A DNA stretch of 54,750 nt from Acinetobacter pragensis (GTDB taxonomy: Bacteria; Pseudomonadota; Gammaproteobacteria; Pseudomonadales; Moraxellaceae): assembly GCF_001605895.1 (NCBI RefSeq), contig NZ_LUAW01000029.1, positions 12 through 54,761 of the forward strand, written 5' to 3'. The translations under genes and the position numbers were made by a program. This document shows, one piece after another, positions 37,300 to 46,899 of the stretch. The notes below the pieces were generated by a model. That model had not been told where the DNA came from and searched no databases. It worked only from the letters and a program-made list of their open reading frames with translations. Numbering within the stretch: the stretch's first letter is position 1; every line of letters starts with the position of its first letter.

Positions 37300-39879
37300 A
37301 TGCGATTTGAAAAATTTACGAACCGCCTGCAGCAAGCCTTATCCGATGCGCAATCGCTCGCAATGGGCAAAGACCATACTGCGATTGAGGGGATTCATAT
37401 TCTGGCAACATTGCTGGAAGAGCCATCTAATCAAAGCCTGCTGCAGCAGTCGGGTGCGAATCTGTCAGAGCTTAAAACGAAGCTTCAGCAGGCGCTAAAC
37501 GATACAGCGACCATCGCAAATCCAACAGGGGATATTAATTTAAATCCAGAAGCGGTAAAGGCGCTTAACTTGGCAGACAGTTTTGCGCAAAAAGCTGGAG
37601 ATGAATTCTTATCTACGGATTGGGTCATTTTAGGTTTGGCTGAAACAGGCAAAACAAAGTCTTTATTAAATAGCGTAGGCGTAACGTCTGATAAGTTGCG
37701 TAAAGCCATTGAAAATATACGAGGCGGTGAACAAGTAATGAGTAATAACCACGAAGATCAGCGTGACTCACTCAATAAATATACTTTAGACCTGAATGCG
37801 CGTGCTTTGGAAGGGAAGCTTGACCCTGTGATTGGCCGCGATGAAGAAATCCGCCGTACTATTCAAGTGCTGTCTCGGCGCAGTAAAAACAATCCTGTGC
37901 TTATTGGTGAGCCGGGCGTGGGTAAAACCGCCATTGTTGAAGGTTTGGCGCAGCGCATTGTGAATGGTGAAGTTCCCGAAAGCTTAAAAGGCAAACGGGT
38001 GCTGTCGCTTGACTTGGGCTCTTTGCTTGCCGGCGCTAAATACCGGGGCGAATTTGAAGAACGCCTCAAAGCCGTATTGAAAGATTTGGCCAAATATGAT
38101 GGTGAAATCATTCTGTTTATTGATGAGCTGCATACCTTGGTCGGCGCAGGCAAAGGCGATGGCGCAATGGACGCCGGCAATATGCTGAAACCGGCTTTAG
38201 CGCGCGGTGAATTGCGCTGCGTCGGCGCAACCACTTTGGATGAATACCGCCAGTACATTGAAAAAGATGCTGCGCTTGAACGCCGGTTCCAGAAAGTGCT
38301 GGTTGATGAACCGAGTGTGGAAGATACCATTGCAATTTTGCGCGGCCTGAAAGACAAATATGCCACCCATCACGGGGTGCAAATTCTAGACTCTGCGATT
38401 ATTGCGGCGGCAAAAATGTCGCACCGATATATCACTGACCGTCAATTGCCGGATAAAGCCATCGATTTGATTGATGAAGCTGCATCACGCATAAAGATGG
38501 AAATTGATTCAAAACCAGAGCCGTTAGACCGACTTGACCGTCGCCTGATTCAATTAAAAATGCAGCTTGAAGCGGTAAAAAAAGATGCGGACTCTGTAAG
38601 TAAGGCGGAAGTTGAGCATCTCGAAAAACAAATTGCTGAAGTTCAGAAAGAATACAGTGATTTGGAAGAAGTGTGGATTGCGGAAAAACGTCTGGTTGAT
38701 GGTACAAACCAAGCGCAGATAGAACTGGATAAAGCACGAACTGCGTTTGAAAAAGCCCAGCGTGAAGGCGATTTGGCGGAAGCGAGCCGTTTGCAATATG
38801 GCGTCATTCCAGAATTGCAAAAACGCTTGAATGAAGAAGAAGTTGCGGAAACCAATGAAGAGCCAAAACTGATTCGGACCAAAGTGACTGAAAACGAAAT
38901 TGCTGAGGTTGTGAGTGCCGCTACAGGTATCCCTGTTGCGAAAATGATGCAGGGTGAACGCGAGAAACTGCTGCATATGGAAGACTTCCTGCATAACCGG
39001 GTCGTTGGGCAGGATGAAGCTGTTGTTGCGGTCTCCAATGCTGTACGCCGCTCACGCGCAGGTTTATCAGACCCGAACCGCCCAAGCGGATCGTTCTTAT
39101 TCCTTGGTCCAACAGGTGTTGGTAAAACTGAGTTGACTAAAGCATTGGCCAACTTCCTATTTGACAGTGACGATGCAATGGTGCGTATCGACATGTCGGA
39201 GTTTATGGAAAAACATTCGGTCAGCCGTTTGGTCGGTGCGCCTCCGGGCTATGTCGGCTATGAAGAAGGCGGTGTGTTAACCGAAGCTGTGCGCCGTAAA
39301 CCATACAGCGTTGTGCTTTTTGATGAAGTGGAAAAAGCGCATCCTGATGTATTCAACATCTTGCTTCAGGTGTTGGATGATGGCCGCTTGACGGACTCAC
39401 AGGGCCGCGTCATCGACTTTAAGAATACGGTGATTGTGATGACCTCCAACTTAGGGTCAAGCGATGTGCGTGAGCTGGGTGAAGACGCGACAGAGGCTGA
39501 AGTGCGTACAGTGGTTATGAGTGCTGTGTCGCAGCATTTCCGCCCTGAGTTTATTAACCGTATTGATGAGCTGGTGGTTTTCCATTCACTGAAAAAAGCT
39601 CAAATCCGCGGTATTGCCGATATTCAATTGTCACGCTTACGTTCGCGTTTAAGTGAAAAAGATATGAGTTTGACGGTAGATGACAGTGCATTTGATCAAT
39701 TGATTGATGCAGGATTTGACCCAGTGTACGGTGCTCGACCATTGAAGCGCGCCATCCAGCAGCAAGTTGAAAATACGCTAGCTCAAAAGATCTTATCGGG
39801 AGAATTTGAGGCTGGAGATGCGATTGTCATTAAAGGCGGAGATGGGCATCTTAACTTTGAAAAGATGAAATTAAGTTAA
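37300..39879 (+). CDS. clpB: Disaggregase chaperone ClpB
   Basis: An 859-residue hexameric AAA+ disaggregase that works with DnaK to rescue aggregated proteins after stress. The N domain (1-143) has the two Clp_N repeats. AAA-1 has Walker A GEPGVGKT (203-210), Walker B LFIDELH and the pore loop KYRGEFE. The coiled-coil M domain spans about 400-525. AAA-2 has [20 protein letters not shown] and pore loop [14 protein letters not shown] site precedes the ATG. An internal ATG at codon 147 (37738), with an upstream GAGG, could produce an N-domain-less form as in other bacteria. Heat-shock promoter upstream. Confidence 0.98.
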   Translation: MRFEKFTNRLQQALSDAQSLAMGKDHTAIEGIHILATLLEEPSNQSLLQQSGANLSELKTKLQQALNDTATIANPTGDINLNPEAVKALNLADSFAQKAGDEFLSTDWVILGLAETGKTKSLLNSVGVTSDKLRKAIENIRGGEQVMSNNHEDQRDSLNKYTLDLNARALEGKLDPVIGRDEEIRRTIQVLSRRSKNNPVLIGEPGVGKTAIVEGLAQRIVNGEVPESLKGKRVLSLDLGSLLAGAKYRGEFEERLKAVLKDLAKYDGEIILFIDELHTLVGAGKGDGAMDAGNMLKPALARGELRCVGATTLDEYRQYIEKDAALERRFQKVLVDEPSVEDTIAILRGLKDKYATHHGVQILDSAIIAAAKMSHRYITDRQLPDKAIDLIDEAASRIKMEIDSKPEPLDRLDRRLIQLKMQLEAVKKDADSVSKAEVEHLEKQIAEVQKEYSDLEEVWIAEKRLVDGTNQAQIELDKARTAFEKAQREGDLAEASRLQYGVIPELQKRLNEEEVAETNEEPKLIRTKVTENEIAEVVSAATGIPVAKMMQGEREKLLHMEDFLHNRVVGQDEAVVAVSNAVRRSRAGLSDPNRPSGSFLFLGPTGVGKTELTKALANFLFDSDDAMVRIDMSEFMEKHSVSRLVGAPPGYVGYEEGGVLTEAVRRKPYSVVLFDEVEKAHPDVFNILLQVLDDGRLTDSQGRVIDFKNTVIVMTSNLGSSDVRELGEDATEAEVRTVVMSAVSQHFRPEFINRIDELVVFHSLKKAQIRGIADIQLSRLRSRLSEKDMSLTVDDSAFDQLIDAGFDPVYGARPLKRAIQQQVENTLAQKILSGEFEAGDAIVIKGGDGHLNFEKMKLS

Positions 39880-39912
39880 TTTCGTTCATTGATATTCTTT
39901 GATGTTTCATAG

Positions 39913-39940
39913 AAAAACCTAGCTTCGGCTAGGTTTTTCT
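39913..39940 (+). terminator. Terminator after clpB
   Basis: An 11-base perfect stem, AAAAACCTAGC / GCTAGGTTTTT, closed by a TTCG tetraloop. Confidence 0.95.
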
Positions 39941-40366
39941 ATTTGTAGCTTTATTTAACGATGGGTCATATTTTTGATTGAGCTATGTCAAGCAGACTGC
40001 ATTTTTTGATGGTGGTTGATCGGGCTGGAGAAAAGCTTGACCATGCTGCCGCCTCAAGTGATTGAATAATCACGGGCGTTAAAAGTGCTGAAACCGTTTT
40101 ACAATGCGTATGCCTCGGTCTTCAGCATACTGTCTTTACCCATCAAAAATCATTCCTTTAATTGCTTAATAATTCATAGTGTTAAAGAAAACCCTCACAA
40201 TTGCTTTAACCGATTTAAAATCAGCTGGTTTAAATACGGCCGCATTTAATTCACGTAAATGTGTATAAATTTTGAATTATTTGTGATTTTTATTAAAATA
40301 TGTGTTCTTTTGTGTCTTAAATGTAAATATACTTCACTTATAAAATAATCAAAAAATGGGCAAAGA
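39941..40366. other. Intergenic region between clpB and DUF945 gene
   Basis: About 430 bases with no convincing gene. Short open stretches at 39990-40140 on both strands have gene-like codons but many stops, so a decayed remnant is possible. The last 150 bases are very AT-rich and probably hold the DUF945 gene promoter. Confidence 0.4.
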
Positions 40367-41659
40367 ATGTCTAAAATTATTTGGGGTGCGGGACTTTTTC
40401 TAGCTGTGGCAACGACAGGCGCTGCTGCGAATTGGTATGCAGATCAGAAATTAACTGCTTATTATGAACAGGCTCAGCTGGCAAAATCTGTTAATGACGC
40501 CAATATAAAATACAGCAACATCAAATTGGGCCCATTCAGCGGCACGGCAGATTGGGTGCTGACGCTTACGCCTGATCCCTGTCAATCGAATGATGTTATT
40601 GTGCTGCAAGGGCAGGACAAGATTCAAAAAAAATGGAATGGGTACTTTATTGATTCCAGCTATATGCTTAAAACCGGCAATGAAAAAGTGCAGGCGGCGC
40701 TGAAAGGGCAGCAGCGGGCAAAGACCCATATTAATTGGCTCGGAAAGTCTTTAACCACCGTCGATTTGCCAAGAATAGATACACAGGCAGACGGCATGCA
40801 TATTCGGCTTGATCCCAGCAAGATCAACATCTATACGGCATCACCTTTAAAAGGGGAGGCCCGTGTCTCTAAGCTGATGATGGATGTTCCTGCGTTTACC
40901 CTTACCAAAGGGCCCAGTCAAATCTTGGCGCAAAAAGTACAGATTGAAACGACACAAGGGCTGAATCAAGCGGAAATTGATTCGGGCTATACCCGGTTTG
41001 CCATTGGCGCTTTTCAGCGTTTAGACTCGAATTTGTCAGGCGGCATTAAAAATATAGATATGCGGCTGGATACTCATGTCAAAGAAGGCAAAGTTTCTTT
41101 GGACGGCAATTTCAAAATTGGAGAGATGAATCTGCCTAATTCTCCGCTGACTAAAGACATTGTCATGAATTTGGAAGTGCAGAATATCAGTCTGCAGCGT
41201 ATGCAGGACTTATCAGCCATATTGCAAAAGGCTCAAAATAGCTGTGCAAGCAATGAATTGCTGTCAGAAGATGCCTCGAATGCTTTTCTGAACATTGTAA
41301 ATGAAGGTTTTGATTTTGAGTCTAAGAACCAGATGAGCATGGGCGGCGGGTTAGCGAAAGCAAATCTTACAGGTAAAATGATGCCGGGGCACCATGGCAC
41401 TGTTGAGTCTTTTGCAAAAATGCTGCCGAGCTTATTAATGTTTAAAGCCGATTTGGAATTTGATAAAGATTTATTTAGGGTGGTAACGAATGGTTATGCC
41501 AAAGCGACTTCAGACAGGGCTATGACTGAACAGGATATAGAAAGCATGTTCAGCAGTTTAGAGTCTTCTGGACATGCGGTGCGTTCTGGCGACAGCATGA
41601 AATTGCTGCTGGACTATCAATTTGGCCAAAAGCAGTTTTTAGATCCAAGTAAAAATTAA
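40367..41659 (+). CDS. DUF945 family protein (YdgA-like)
   Basis: A 430-residue exported or membrane-anchored protein. Residues 1-22 are a hydrophobic segment (IIWGAGLFLAVATTGAAANWY) without a clear cleavage site, so it is probably an inner-membrane anchor with a periplasmic body. KLTAYYEQ after the anchor, the beta-rich repeats, and AKANLTGKM near residue 335 resemble the DUF945/YdgA family. The family's function is unknown, though E. coli YdgA was reported as an inner-membrane protein. The assignment is moderate because the central part is divergent. Followed by a terminator. Confidence 0.65.
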   Translation: MSKIIWGAGLFLAVATTGAAANWYADQKLTAYYEQAQLAKSVNDANIKYSNIKLGPFSGTADWVLTLTPDPCQSNDVIVLQGQDKIQKKWNGYFIDSSYMLKTGNEKVQAALKGQQRAKTHINWLGKSLTTVDLPRIDTQADGMHIRLDPSKINIYTASPLKGEARVSKLMMDVPAFTLTKGPSQILAQKVQIETTQGLNQAEIDSGYTRFAIGAFQRLDSNLSGGIKNIDMRLDTHVKEGKVSLDGNFKIGEMNLPNSPLTKDIVMNLEVQNISLQRMQDLSAILQKAQNSCASNELLSEDASNAFLNIVNEGFDFESKNQMSMGGGLAKANLTGKMMPGHHGTVESFAKMLPSLLMFKADLEFDKDLFRVVTNGYAKATSDRAMTEQDIESMFSSLESSGHAVRSGDSMKLLLDYQFGQKQFLDPSKN

Positions 41660-41681
41660 TAGTTAGCCTGCGCTTAAGCAT

Positions 41682-41710
41682 AATGCCGTTGAATTCAACG
41701 GCATTTTTTA
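41682..41710 (+). terminator. Terminator after the DUF945 gene
   Basis: The perfect palindrome AATGCCGTTGAA / TTCAACGGCATT is followed by a T-run. Confidence 0.85.
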
Positions 41711-41877
41711 TGTGAAATACAATTTCGGTATGATTGTATTTTATTTTAAAATCATGTGTTTATAATTTTATTTATTTAAAGGGATTGCGGTTTATCGGAG
41801 ATTCAGACTTCGGATATTGTTTTAGCTATGGAAAATAGTTAGCGTCATGGTGCGATAAAAATAAAAGGAAAAGCATC

Positions 41878-42315
41878 ATGAGGATAAATAGCCAGATATC
41901 CCAGCACATAAAAAATGCACTATTAAGCGTAATAGTACTGACGGTTTCAGTAGCCCATGTAGAGGCCAAAACAGCATTGTCTGATGCAAAACTAGAAAAT
42001 GCCGTAGATGTAGACAGTTTTATAAGCCAGCAAGCGTTGCAGGAAGCCGCCTCGGGCACTCAAAAAAGCAAAACTGAACAGCAGGAAGATTCCAATGAAA
42101 AAGCCAGTAGCAACAGCAAGCAAATACAGGAAAACAGCTTGGATGGCTCGGAGATGAGTGAATATGTGCTGCAGAAAAAAAGAGCGGGGGCATCTATGCC
42201 GTCAGGGAAGTCGGCTGAAATACCGGATGTCAGGAGAATTGTCCATCAAGAAAAATATGAAAACATTCGAATTTCATATCCTGATGGACTGGTAGTCGAG
42301 ATGAAGCGCAATTAA
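41878..42315 (+). CDS. Small exported protein of unknown function
   Basis: A 145-residue protein that I do not recognise. An N-terminal hydrophobic stretch (NALLSVIVLTVSVAHVEA) ends with a plausible signal-peptidase site before KTALSD. The middle (about 60-90) is a low-complexity Lys/Glu/Ser/Gln/Asn-rich linker. The C-terminal 30 residues (RRIVHQEKYENIRISYPDG, then LVVEMKRN) look like a short folded beta unit. AAAGGAAA precedes the ATG. A 10-base inverted repeat spans the stop codon. Its 3' end converges on rlmKL. Confidence 0.7.
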   Translation: MRINSQISQHIKNALLSVIVLTVSVAHVEAKTALSDAKLENAVDVDSFISQQALQEAASGTQKSKTEQQEDSNEKASSNSKQIQENSLDGSEMSEYVLQKKRAGASMPSGKSAEIPDVRRIVHQEKYENIRISYPDGLVVEMKRN

Positions 42316-42326
42316 TGCGCTTCATC
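42300..42326. terminator. Hairpin overlapping the stop codon, between converging genes
   Basis: GATGAAGCGC (42300-42309) and GCGCTTCATC (42317-42326) form a 10-base stem with a 7-base loop that contains the TAA stop. There is no T-run, so it may protect mRNA ends or act as a weak terminator. Confidence 0.5.
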
Positions 42327-42366
42327 TGCGTGTATCAATTTAAACTTCTAGTCAGCCAGAGTGCAG

Positions 42367-44571
42367 TTAAACCGGATGGTGCTGAATTTTCCACGCGCGG
42401 TGAATTTTTTGATTGCGTTTAAAATCAAGCCCAATGGTTTCATTGCTGATTTCTTGCACATCAAACATTGCCTGTACTTCTTCATCCATCTCAAAGCCGC
42501 GATAGTTGTTAGAAAAATACAGTGTTCCGTCTGTGGTTAAACGGTTCATTGCACGCTTAAGCAGTGAATTGTGGTCACGCTGCACGTCAAATGTGCCGTA
42601 GAATTTTTTCGAGTTAGAGAAAGTCGGCGGGTCAATAAAGATCAGTTCATATTGTTCATGCCCTTCTTTCAGCCATTCAAAGCAGTCACTGGCAAAGAAT
42701 TGATGCTGTTCATCAGCATGGTCGACGGTCAAGCCATTCAGTACAAAATTTTCTTTAGACCAGTTCAAATAGGTATTTGAAAGATCGACACTGGTTGTGC
42801 TGGCCGCGCCGCCTAAAGCTGCATGCAGGCTGGCTGTGGAGGTATAGCTGTACAGATTTAAGAAGTGCTTGCCTTTGGCTTCAGCTGCAATGCGAAGGCG
42901 CATTTGACGGTGATCAAGGAACAAGCCTGTATCCAGATAATCAGTCAAGTTGACTAAAATTTTAGCTTTGCCTTCTTGGACAATAAAACGCTTAGATGCA
43001 GTACTTTGTTTGGCGTACTGAGTTTTGCCTTCTTGACGGGCACGGGTTTTAATAAAGATCGCATCTCGCGGCAAGCCAGTTACTGCACGGATAGATGCTA
43101 AAGCTAAATTAAAACGCTTTTTGGCTTTTTCAGGATCGATTGTTTTAGGCGGAGCATATTCTTGCACATGCAGCCGGTCACCGTATAAATCTACTGCAAC
43201 ATTAAAATCCGGCAAATCTGCATCATATAAACGCAGGCAGAAAATATTTTCTTTTACGGCCCACTTTTTCAAGTTCTGCATGTTTTTTTGCAAGCGGTTG
43301 GTAAAGTCTTCCGCGCCTTCAATCGCTTCAAATTTTTGCGGTTGCCACGCGGCTAAAAACGGCTGTGTAGCAGTAGCGGGTTTAATGATGCCGAAACGGA
43401 CATAAATCGGCAGTTTACCGTTCATTAAGCGAAGAATTTGCGGTTCATTGAAAGCCAGAACATCGGCCTGCTCAACTGCAGCAGCAATAACAGCAGCGTA
43501 TTGATTCGGGAAGTTTTTTTGTAGTAATGCAGATAGCCCTAAGTACAGTGCGCGGTTCGAGGCTTTTTCACCAAGTCGTTCGCCATATGGCGGGTTGGTC
43601 ACAATCAGCGCGCGCTTGCCTTCAGCTTGGAAGTCTGGCCAGTCTGCCAGCGTCCGCTCTTCAATTTTAATTTGATCCAGTATTGATTCAAAACCTGCGG
43701 CAATAATGTTTTGCTTGGTTGCTTTAACCGCTTCCCAATCTGCATCATAGGCATAGAATTTTGGCAAAGGCTTTTGCAGCGCTTTTTCATGGCGTTCAGC
43801 GGCTTCAGCTTTAATACGCATCCATAAATCGTGGTCATGTCCATTCCAGCCGTTAAAACCAAAACGGCGGACAAGGCCCGGGGCACGGTCAGTCAGGACC
43901 ATTAACGATTCAATGATGAATGTGCCTGAACCGCACATTGGGTCTAGGAAAATTTCCGGATCACGTTCTTTTAATTTTGCTTTTTGCAAAATAGCCGCTG
44001 CCAGGTTTTCTTTAATAGGGGCATCGGTCATGAAACGGCGATAGCCGCGTTTATGCAGTGAATCGCCAGATAAATCTAGGCAATAAGTATGCGCAGTCTT
44101 GCCCGCCAAAGCGTATAGGGTAATTTCCGGCTGTTTAATGTCAATGCTTGGGCGCTTGCCAACCGCTTCCATAAAGGAATCTACGACACCGTCTTTCACA
44201 CGTAAAGTTGCAAACTGGCTGTTTACTTTAATATCGCGTTCAATATGCAGGCGTACTGCAAATGTGCTTTGCGGGGCAAAGATTAATGACCAGTCAAAAC
44301 TGATTGCGCCTTCATAGAGCTCTTCGGCTACATCCCGCGCATCATGAGTGAATTCAAGTTCATGCGTATGAATGGGCATTAAAACACGTGAAGCTAGGCG
44401 TGACCACATGCAAATGCGGTAAGCATCTTCCTGTGTGCCTTTGAAAATCAAACGACCCGGCAATTGTTCAATATTTTGAACACCTAAACCTTCAATTTCC
44501 TCTCGGAGCAAGGTTTCAAGTCCATCTGCACAGGTGACCCAATATGAAGAAAGACGAGGTTTCGAATTCAT
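42367..44571 (-). CDS. rlmKL: Bifunctional 23S rRNA methyltransferase RlmKL (m2G2445 / m7G2069)
   Basis: A 734-residue fusion as in E. coli RlmL. An N-terminal ferredoxin-like and THUMP domain (about 1-155) leads into the RlmL N2-guanine methyltransferase with DPMCGSGTFIIES and the catalytic TNPPYGERLG. The C-terminal RlmK domain (about 460-734) has LDTGLFLDHRQMR, NLYSYTSTAS and FIDPPTFSNSKK. Both modify helix 74 of 23S rRNA. I start at the ATG giving MNSKPRLSSYW; a TTG nine codons upstream is less likely. Monocistronic. Confidence 0.96.
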   Translation of the reverse strand: MNSKPRLSSYWVTCADGLETLLREEIEGLGVQNIEQLPGRLIFKGTQEDAYRICMWSRLASRVLMPIHTHELEFTHDARDVAEELYEGAISFDWSLIFAPQSTFAVRLHIERDIKVNSQFATLRVKDGVVDSFMEAVGKRPSIDIKQPEITLYALAGKTAHTYCLDLSGDSLHKRGYRRFMTDAPIKENLAAAILQKAKLKERDPEIFLDPMCGSGTFIIESLMVLTDRAPGLVRRFGFNGWNGHDHDLWMRIKAEAAERHEKALQKPLPKFYAYDADWEAVKATKQNIIAAGFESILDQIKIEERTLADWPDFQAEGKRALIVTNPPYGERLGEKASNRALYLGLSALLQKNFPNQYAAVIAAAVEQADVLAFNEPQILRLMNGKLPIYVRFGIIKPATATQPFLAAWQPQKFEAIEGAEDFTNRLQKNMQNLKKWAVKENIFCLRLYDADLPDFNVAVDLYGDRLHVQEYAPPKTIDPEKAKKRFNLALASIRAVTGLPRDAIFIKTRARQEGKTQYAKQSTASKRFIVQEGKAKILVNLTDYLDTGLFLDHRQMRLRIAAEAKGKHFLNLYSYTSTASLHAALGGAASTTSVDLSNTYLNWSKENFVLNGLTVDHADEQHQFFASDCFEWLKEGHEQYELIFIDPPTFSNSKKFYGTFDVQRDHNSLLKRAMNRLTTDGTLYFSNNYRGFEMDEEVQAMFDVQEISNETIGLDFKRNQKIHRAWKIQHHPV

Positions 44572-44598
44572 GTAAATTTCCAAAGGCAAATAAAGCAA

Positions 44599-45173
44599 TC
44601 GGCTATTTTAGCGTATTTTGATGACGAAAACTAAGTGAATAAGTGATGAATTGGCTATTTTTGCTGGATTTGGCGTGTATTTAGAAAGGCATTGAAATAA
44701 ATCTGCATGGCAGGATGGCACGGCTGTTTCAATCAAAACAGCCGATGAATAAAGAGGAGGAAACTCCGCAGAAGATTAAGCTTAATTTCTAGCATGCTTA
44801 GCGCGGCGCTTTATACTGAACATGCTAGAGCTGAGGAATGGTATCGCTTCCCGCTATTAATGCTTTGAATCGAGTGCCGCGGTATTTGAACGAAGCAGAA
44901 ATGCAGGGGCTGATTTGATTGCTGATTTTGACTTTTAATATTGATGGTTTCGAGCTGCTTGCAAGCCTAATTTATTTGATTTTACTCGTATGCTAATCAT
45001 TTTGATGAAGAACGCTGATCAGCCGTTTATAAATTTAAAATTTATGTCATGAAAGAAAATAACAAATCAATATAAATACTTGGCATACGTTTTGCTGTTC
45101 ATTACCTGAAAAATTAGTTAACTCAGTTGCCGGCATGTTTTGTGCGGATCAGATTTTATAGGTTTAAGATTAT
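44599..45173. other. Long intergenic region with strong hairpins
   Basis: 575 bases upstream of rlmKL and the 123-residue hypothetical gene, with no convincing ORF. Three stem-loops stand in a row: CGGCTGTTT / AAACAGCCG (44721-44744, 6-base loop), GGAG-GAAA-CTCC (a GNRA-type tetraloop, about 44757-44768) and TCTAGCATG / CATGCTAGA (44788-44829). They may mark a structured RNA. From 44900 on, sequence is AT-rich and looks non-coding. Confidence 0.5.
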
Positions 45174-45545
45174 ATGAAAGATTCAATGAATAATGGATTT
45201 GTAGAACAGGGTGAAGCATTTTCAATTGGCACTTTGATTTACGCCCGTTTAAGGCGCGTAACAGGGCGTTTAATTGATGTTCTGTATTTAATGGAAAATC
45301 GGCTGTATGCCCAGCATGTGGTTGATTTGGCTTTGGCTGCCAATGATGCGGAACTGGAAAGGCAGGCTGGACGCTTATCTTCGCTCTTGAAGCATGAAAA
45401 TAAAATAAATCCAATGCATGAAGCGAATACCGCAGAAATGAACGAGTTTGAAGCAGAAGAATTGTTTGTTGAACAGCATGGCGTGACAGAAGAAGAGATT
45501 TATAAGGCGCAGGTTTCACATCATTATATTGGTGCGCTGCGATAA
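45174..45545 (+). CDS. Hypothetical protein, cytoplasmic, helical
   Basis: A 123-residue protein that I do not recognise. It is largely alpha-helical: LIYARLRRVTGRLIDVLYL, MENRLYAQHVVDLALAA and a Glu-rich segment EMNEFEAEELFVEQHGVTEE. There is no signal peptide or membrane helix. Codon use is like the neighbours, and the frame is fully open, so it is probably real. ATG 45174 has only a weak AGG upstream; ATG 45186 is an alternative. It stands alone upstream of pyrB. Confidence 0.7.
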   Translation: MKDSMNNGFVEQGEAFSIGTLIYARLRRVTGRLIDVLYLMENRLYAQHVVDLALAANDAELERQAGRLSSLLKHENKINPMHEANTAEMNEFEAEELFVEQHGVTEEEIYKAQVSHHYIGALR

Positions 45546-45873
45546 ATTGTGCACTGTTTAAGATATGGGCAGTGCTGTTTTTGCCAAGTTTAATGGGGAG
45601 GCAGGCTTAGATGGGGTGTTTATTAAGTCTGCATTTTTAAAGTAAATTCTATGGAATGGCTTAAACTTTATAATCAATTGTTATGCTGAATATGGCAGTG
45701 CAAAGGAAAATATCTTACTGACTTTGTTTAATTTATCTAATTGAATTATTTGATAGGAATTCCAATTTTAATTTTATATTTCGGCTGAGCTTTGTTGCGA
45801 CTGCTGAAAAGTTCAACTGCCAAAACCAAAGATTCTCTGTATAATACGTTAACTTAACGATAAGGAATCTCTC
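45546..45873. other. pyrB upstream region
   Basis: 328 AT-rich bases. GCACTG / CAGTGC at 45551-45575, followed by TGTTTTT, may weakly terminate the upstream gene. The pyrB promoter is at its right end. Confidence 0.5.
45817..45859 (+). promoter_or_regulatory. pyrB promoter with a palindrome at the start point
   Basis: A consensus -10 TATAAT (45840-45845) has CTGCCA at -35 with 17-base spacing. Directly after it is CGTTAA-C-TTAACG (45847-45859), a perfect palindrome covering the likely start point, so it could be an operator. The leader would be only about 22 bases, too short for pyr-type attenuation. Confidence 0.6.
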
Positions 45874-46890
45874 ATGCACTTGGCGGCATTGCATACACCG
45901 AGCCAGATTCAACTCAACCAAGATGGTCACTTAAAGCATTTCCTTACCATCGATGGTCTTTCTAAAGAAACTCTTACAAAAATATTGGACACTGCACAGT
46001 CCTTTTTTAATGACCAAAATCAGCTCATTACCAATAATCTTTTGGAAGGCCGTACGGTAATGAATCTGTTTTTTGAAAATTCAACCCGTACCCGCACGAC
46101 TTTCGAAGCCGCAGCAAAGCGCCTTTCAGCCAATGTGCTGAATATTGATATTGCCCGTTCAAGCACCTCAAAAGGTGAAACCCTGCGGGATACGCTGTGG
46201 AATCTTGAAGCCATGGCAACAGACATTTTTGTTGTGCGCCATTCATCTTCAGGCGCGGCGCATTTTATTGCTAAGGATGTTTGCCCGCATGTGGCAATCA
46301 TTAACGCAGGGGATGGGCGCCATGCGCATCCAACGCAAGCGATGCTGGATATGCTGACGATCCGCCGTGAAACCAAAAAGAAATTTGAAGAGATCAGTGT
46401 GGCTATTATCGGCGATATCAAGCATTCACGCGTAGCGCGTTCAGATGTGGCTGCGCTGCAAACGCTGGGCTGTAAAGATATTCGCGTGGTGGCGCCAAAT
46501 ACCTTGCTGCCTTACGGTTTTGAAGAATATGGCGAAGATGTCCGTTTATTTAATAAGATGGAAGACGGCATTAAAGACTGCGATGTGATCATTACCCTGC
46601 GTATTCAAAATGAACGGATTGATTCACCTGCGCTGTCTTCACAAGCCGAGTTCTATAAAATGTATGGCTTGAACAAAGAGCGTTTGGCTTTGGCTAAGCC
46701 AGATTGTATTGTGATGCACCCAGGGCCGATGAACCGCGGTGTAGAAATTGATTCAAGTATTGCGGACGGCGCTCAATCGGTCATCTTGCATCAAGTAACA
46801 AATGGTATTGCAGTACGTATGGCGGTGTTGGCTTTAGCAATGCAAGGCCAGCTGCAGGAAAAAGGTTTGTTAGAAGCGATTGCGGGTTAA
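45874..46890 (+). CDS. pyrB: Aspartate carbamoyltransferase catalytic subunit
   Basis: A 338-residue ATCase subunit, the committed step of pyrimidine synthesis. Carbamoyl-phosphate binding is [25 protein letters not shown] and the aspartate-side [11 protein letters not shown] are intact. The first 25 residues ([17 protein letters not shown]) form an N-terminal extension of the kind found in Pseudomonas-type ATCase, which needs a PyrC' partner. AAGGAA lies before the ATG. The dihydroorotase-like gene follows after 9 bases, so they are co-transcribed. Confidence 0.97.
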   Translation: MHLAALHTPSQIQLNQDGHLKHFLTIDGLSKETLTKILDTAQSFFNDQNQLITNNLLEGRTVMNLFFENSTRTRTTFEAAAKRLSANVLNIDIARSSTSKGETLRDTLWNLEAMATDIFVVRHSSSGAAHFIAKDVCPHVAIINAGDGRHAHPTQAMLDMLTIRRETKKKFEEISVAIIGDIKHSRVARSDVAALQTLGCKDIRVVAPNTLLPYGFEEYGEDVRLFNKMEDGIKDCDVIITLRIQNERIDSPALSSQAEFYKMYGLNKERLALAKPDCIVMHPGPMNRGVEIDSSIADGAQSVILHQVTNGIAVRMAVLALAMQGQLQEKGLLEAIAG

Positions 46891-46899
46891 GGAAAAGTC

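Noticed and set aside
38554..38994. Long minus-strand open frame within clpB, and similar frames within hrpA, pyrB and rlmKL
   Set aside because: They are antisense shadows of conserved genes, with no ribosome sites or family similarity.
39990..40140. Possible transposase remnant after clpB
   Set aside because: Several stops in all frames and no recognisable transposase motif or terminal repeats.
44716..44730. TGGCAC-N5-TTTC resembling a sigma-54 promoter
   Set aside because: The second element lacks the GC of TTGC, the site lies inside a hairpin arm, and no sigma-54 activator or target gene is near.
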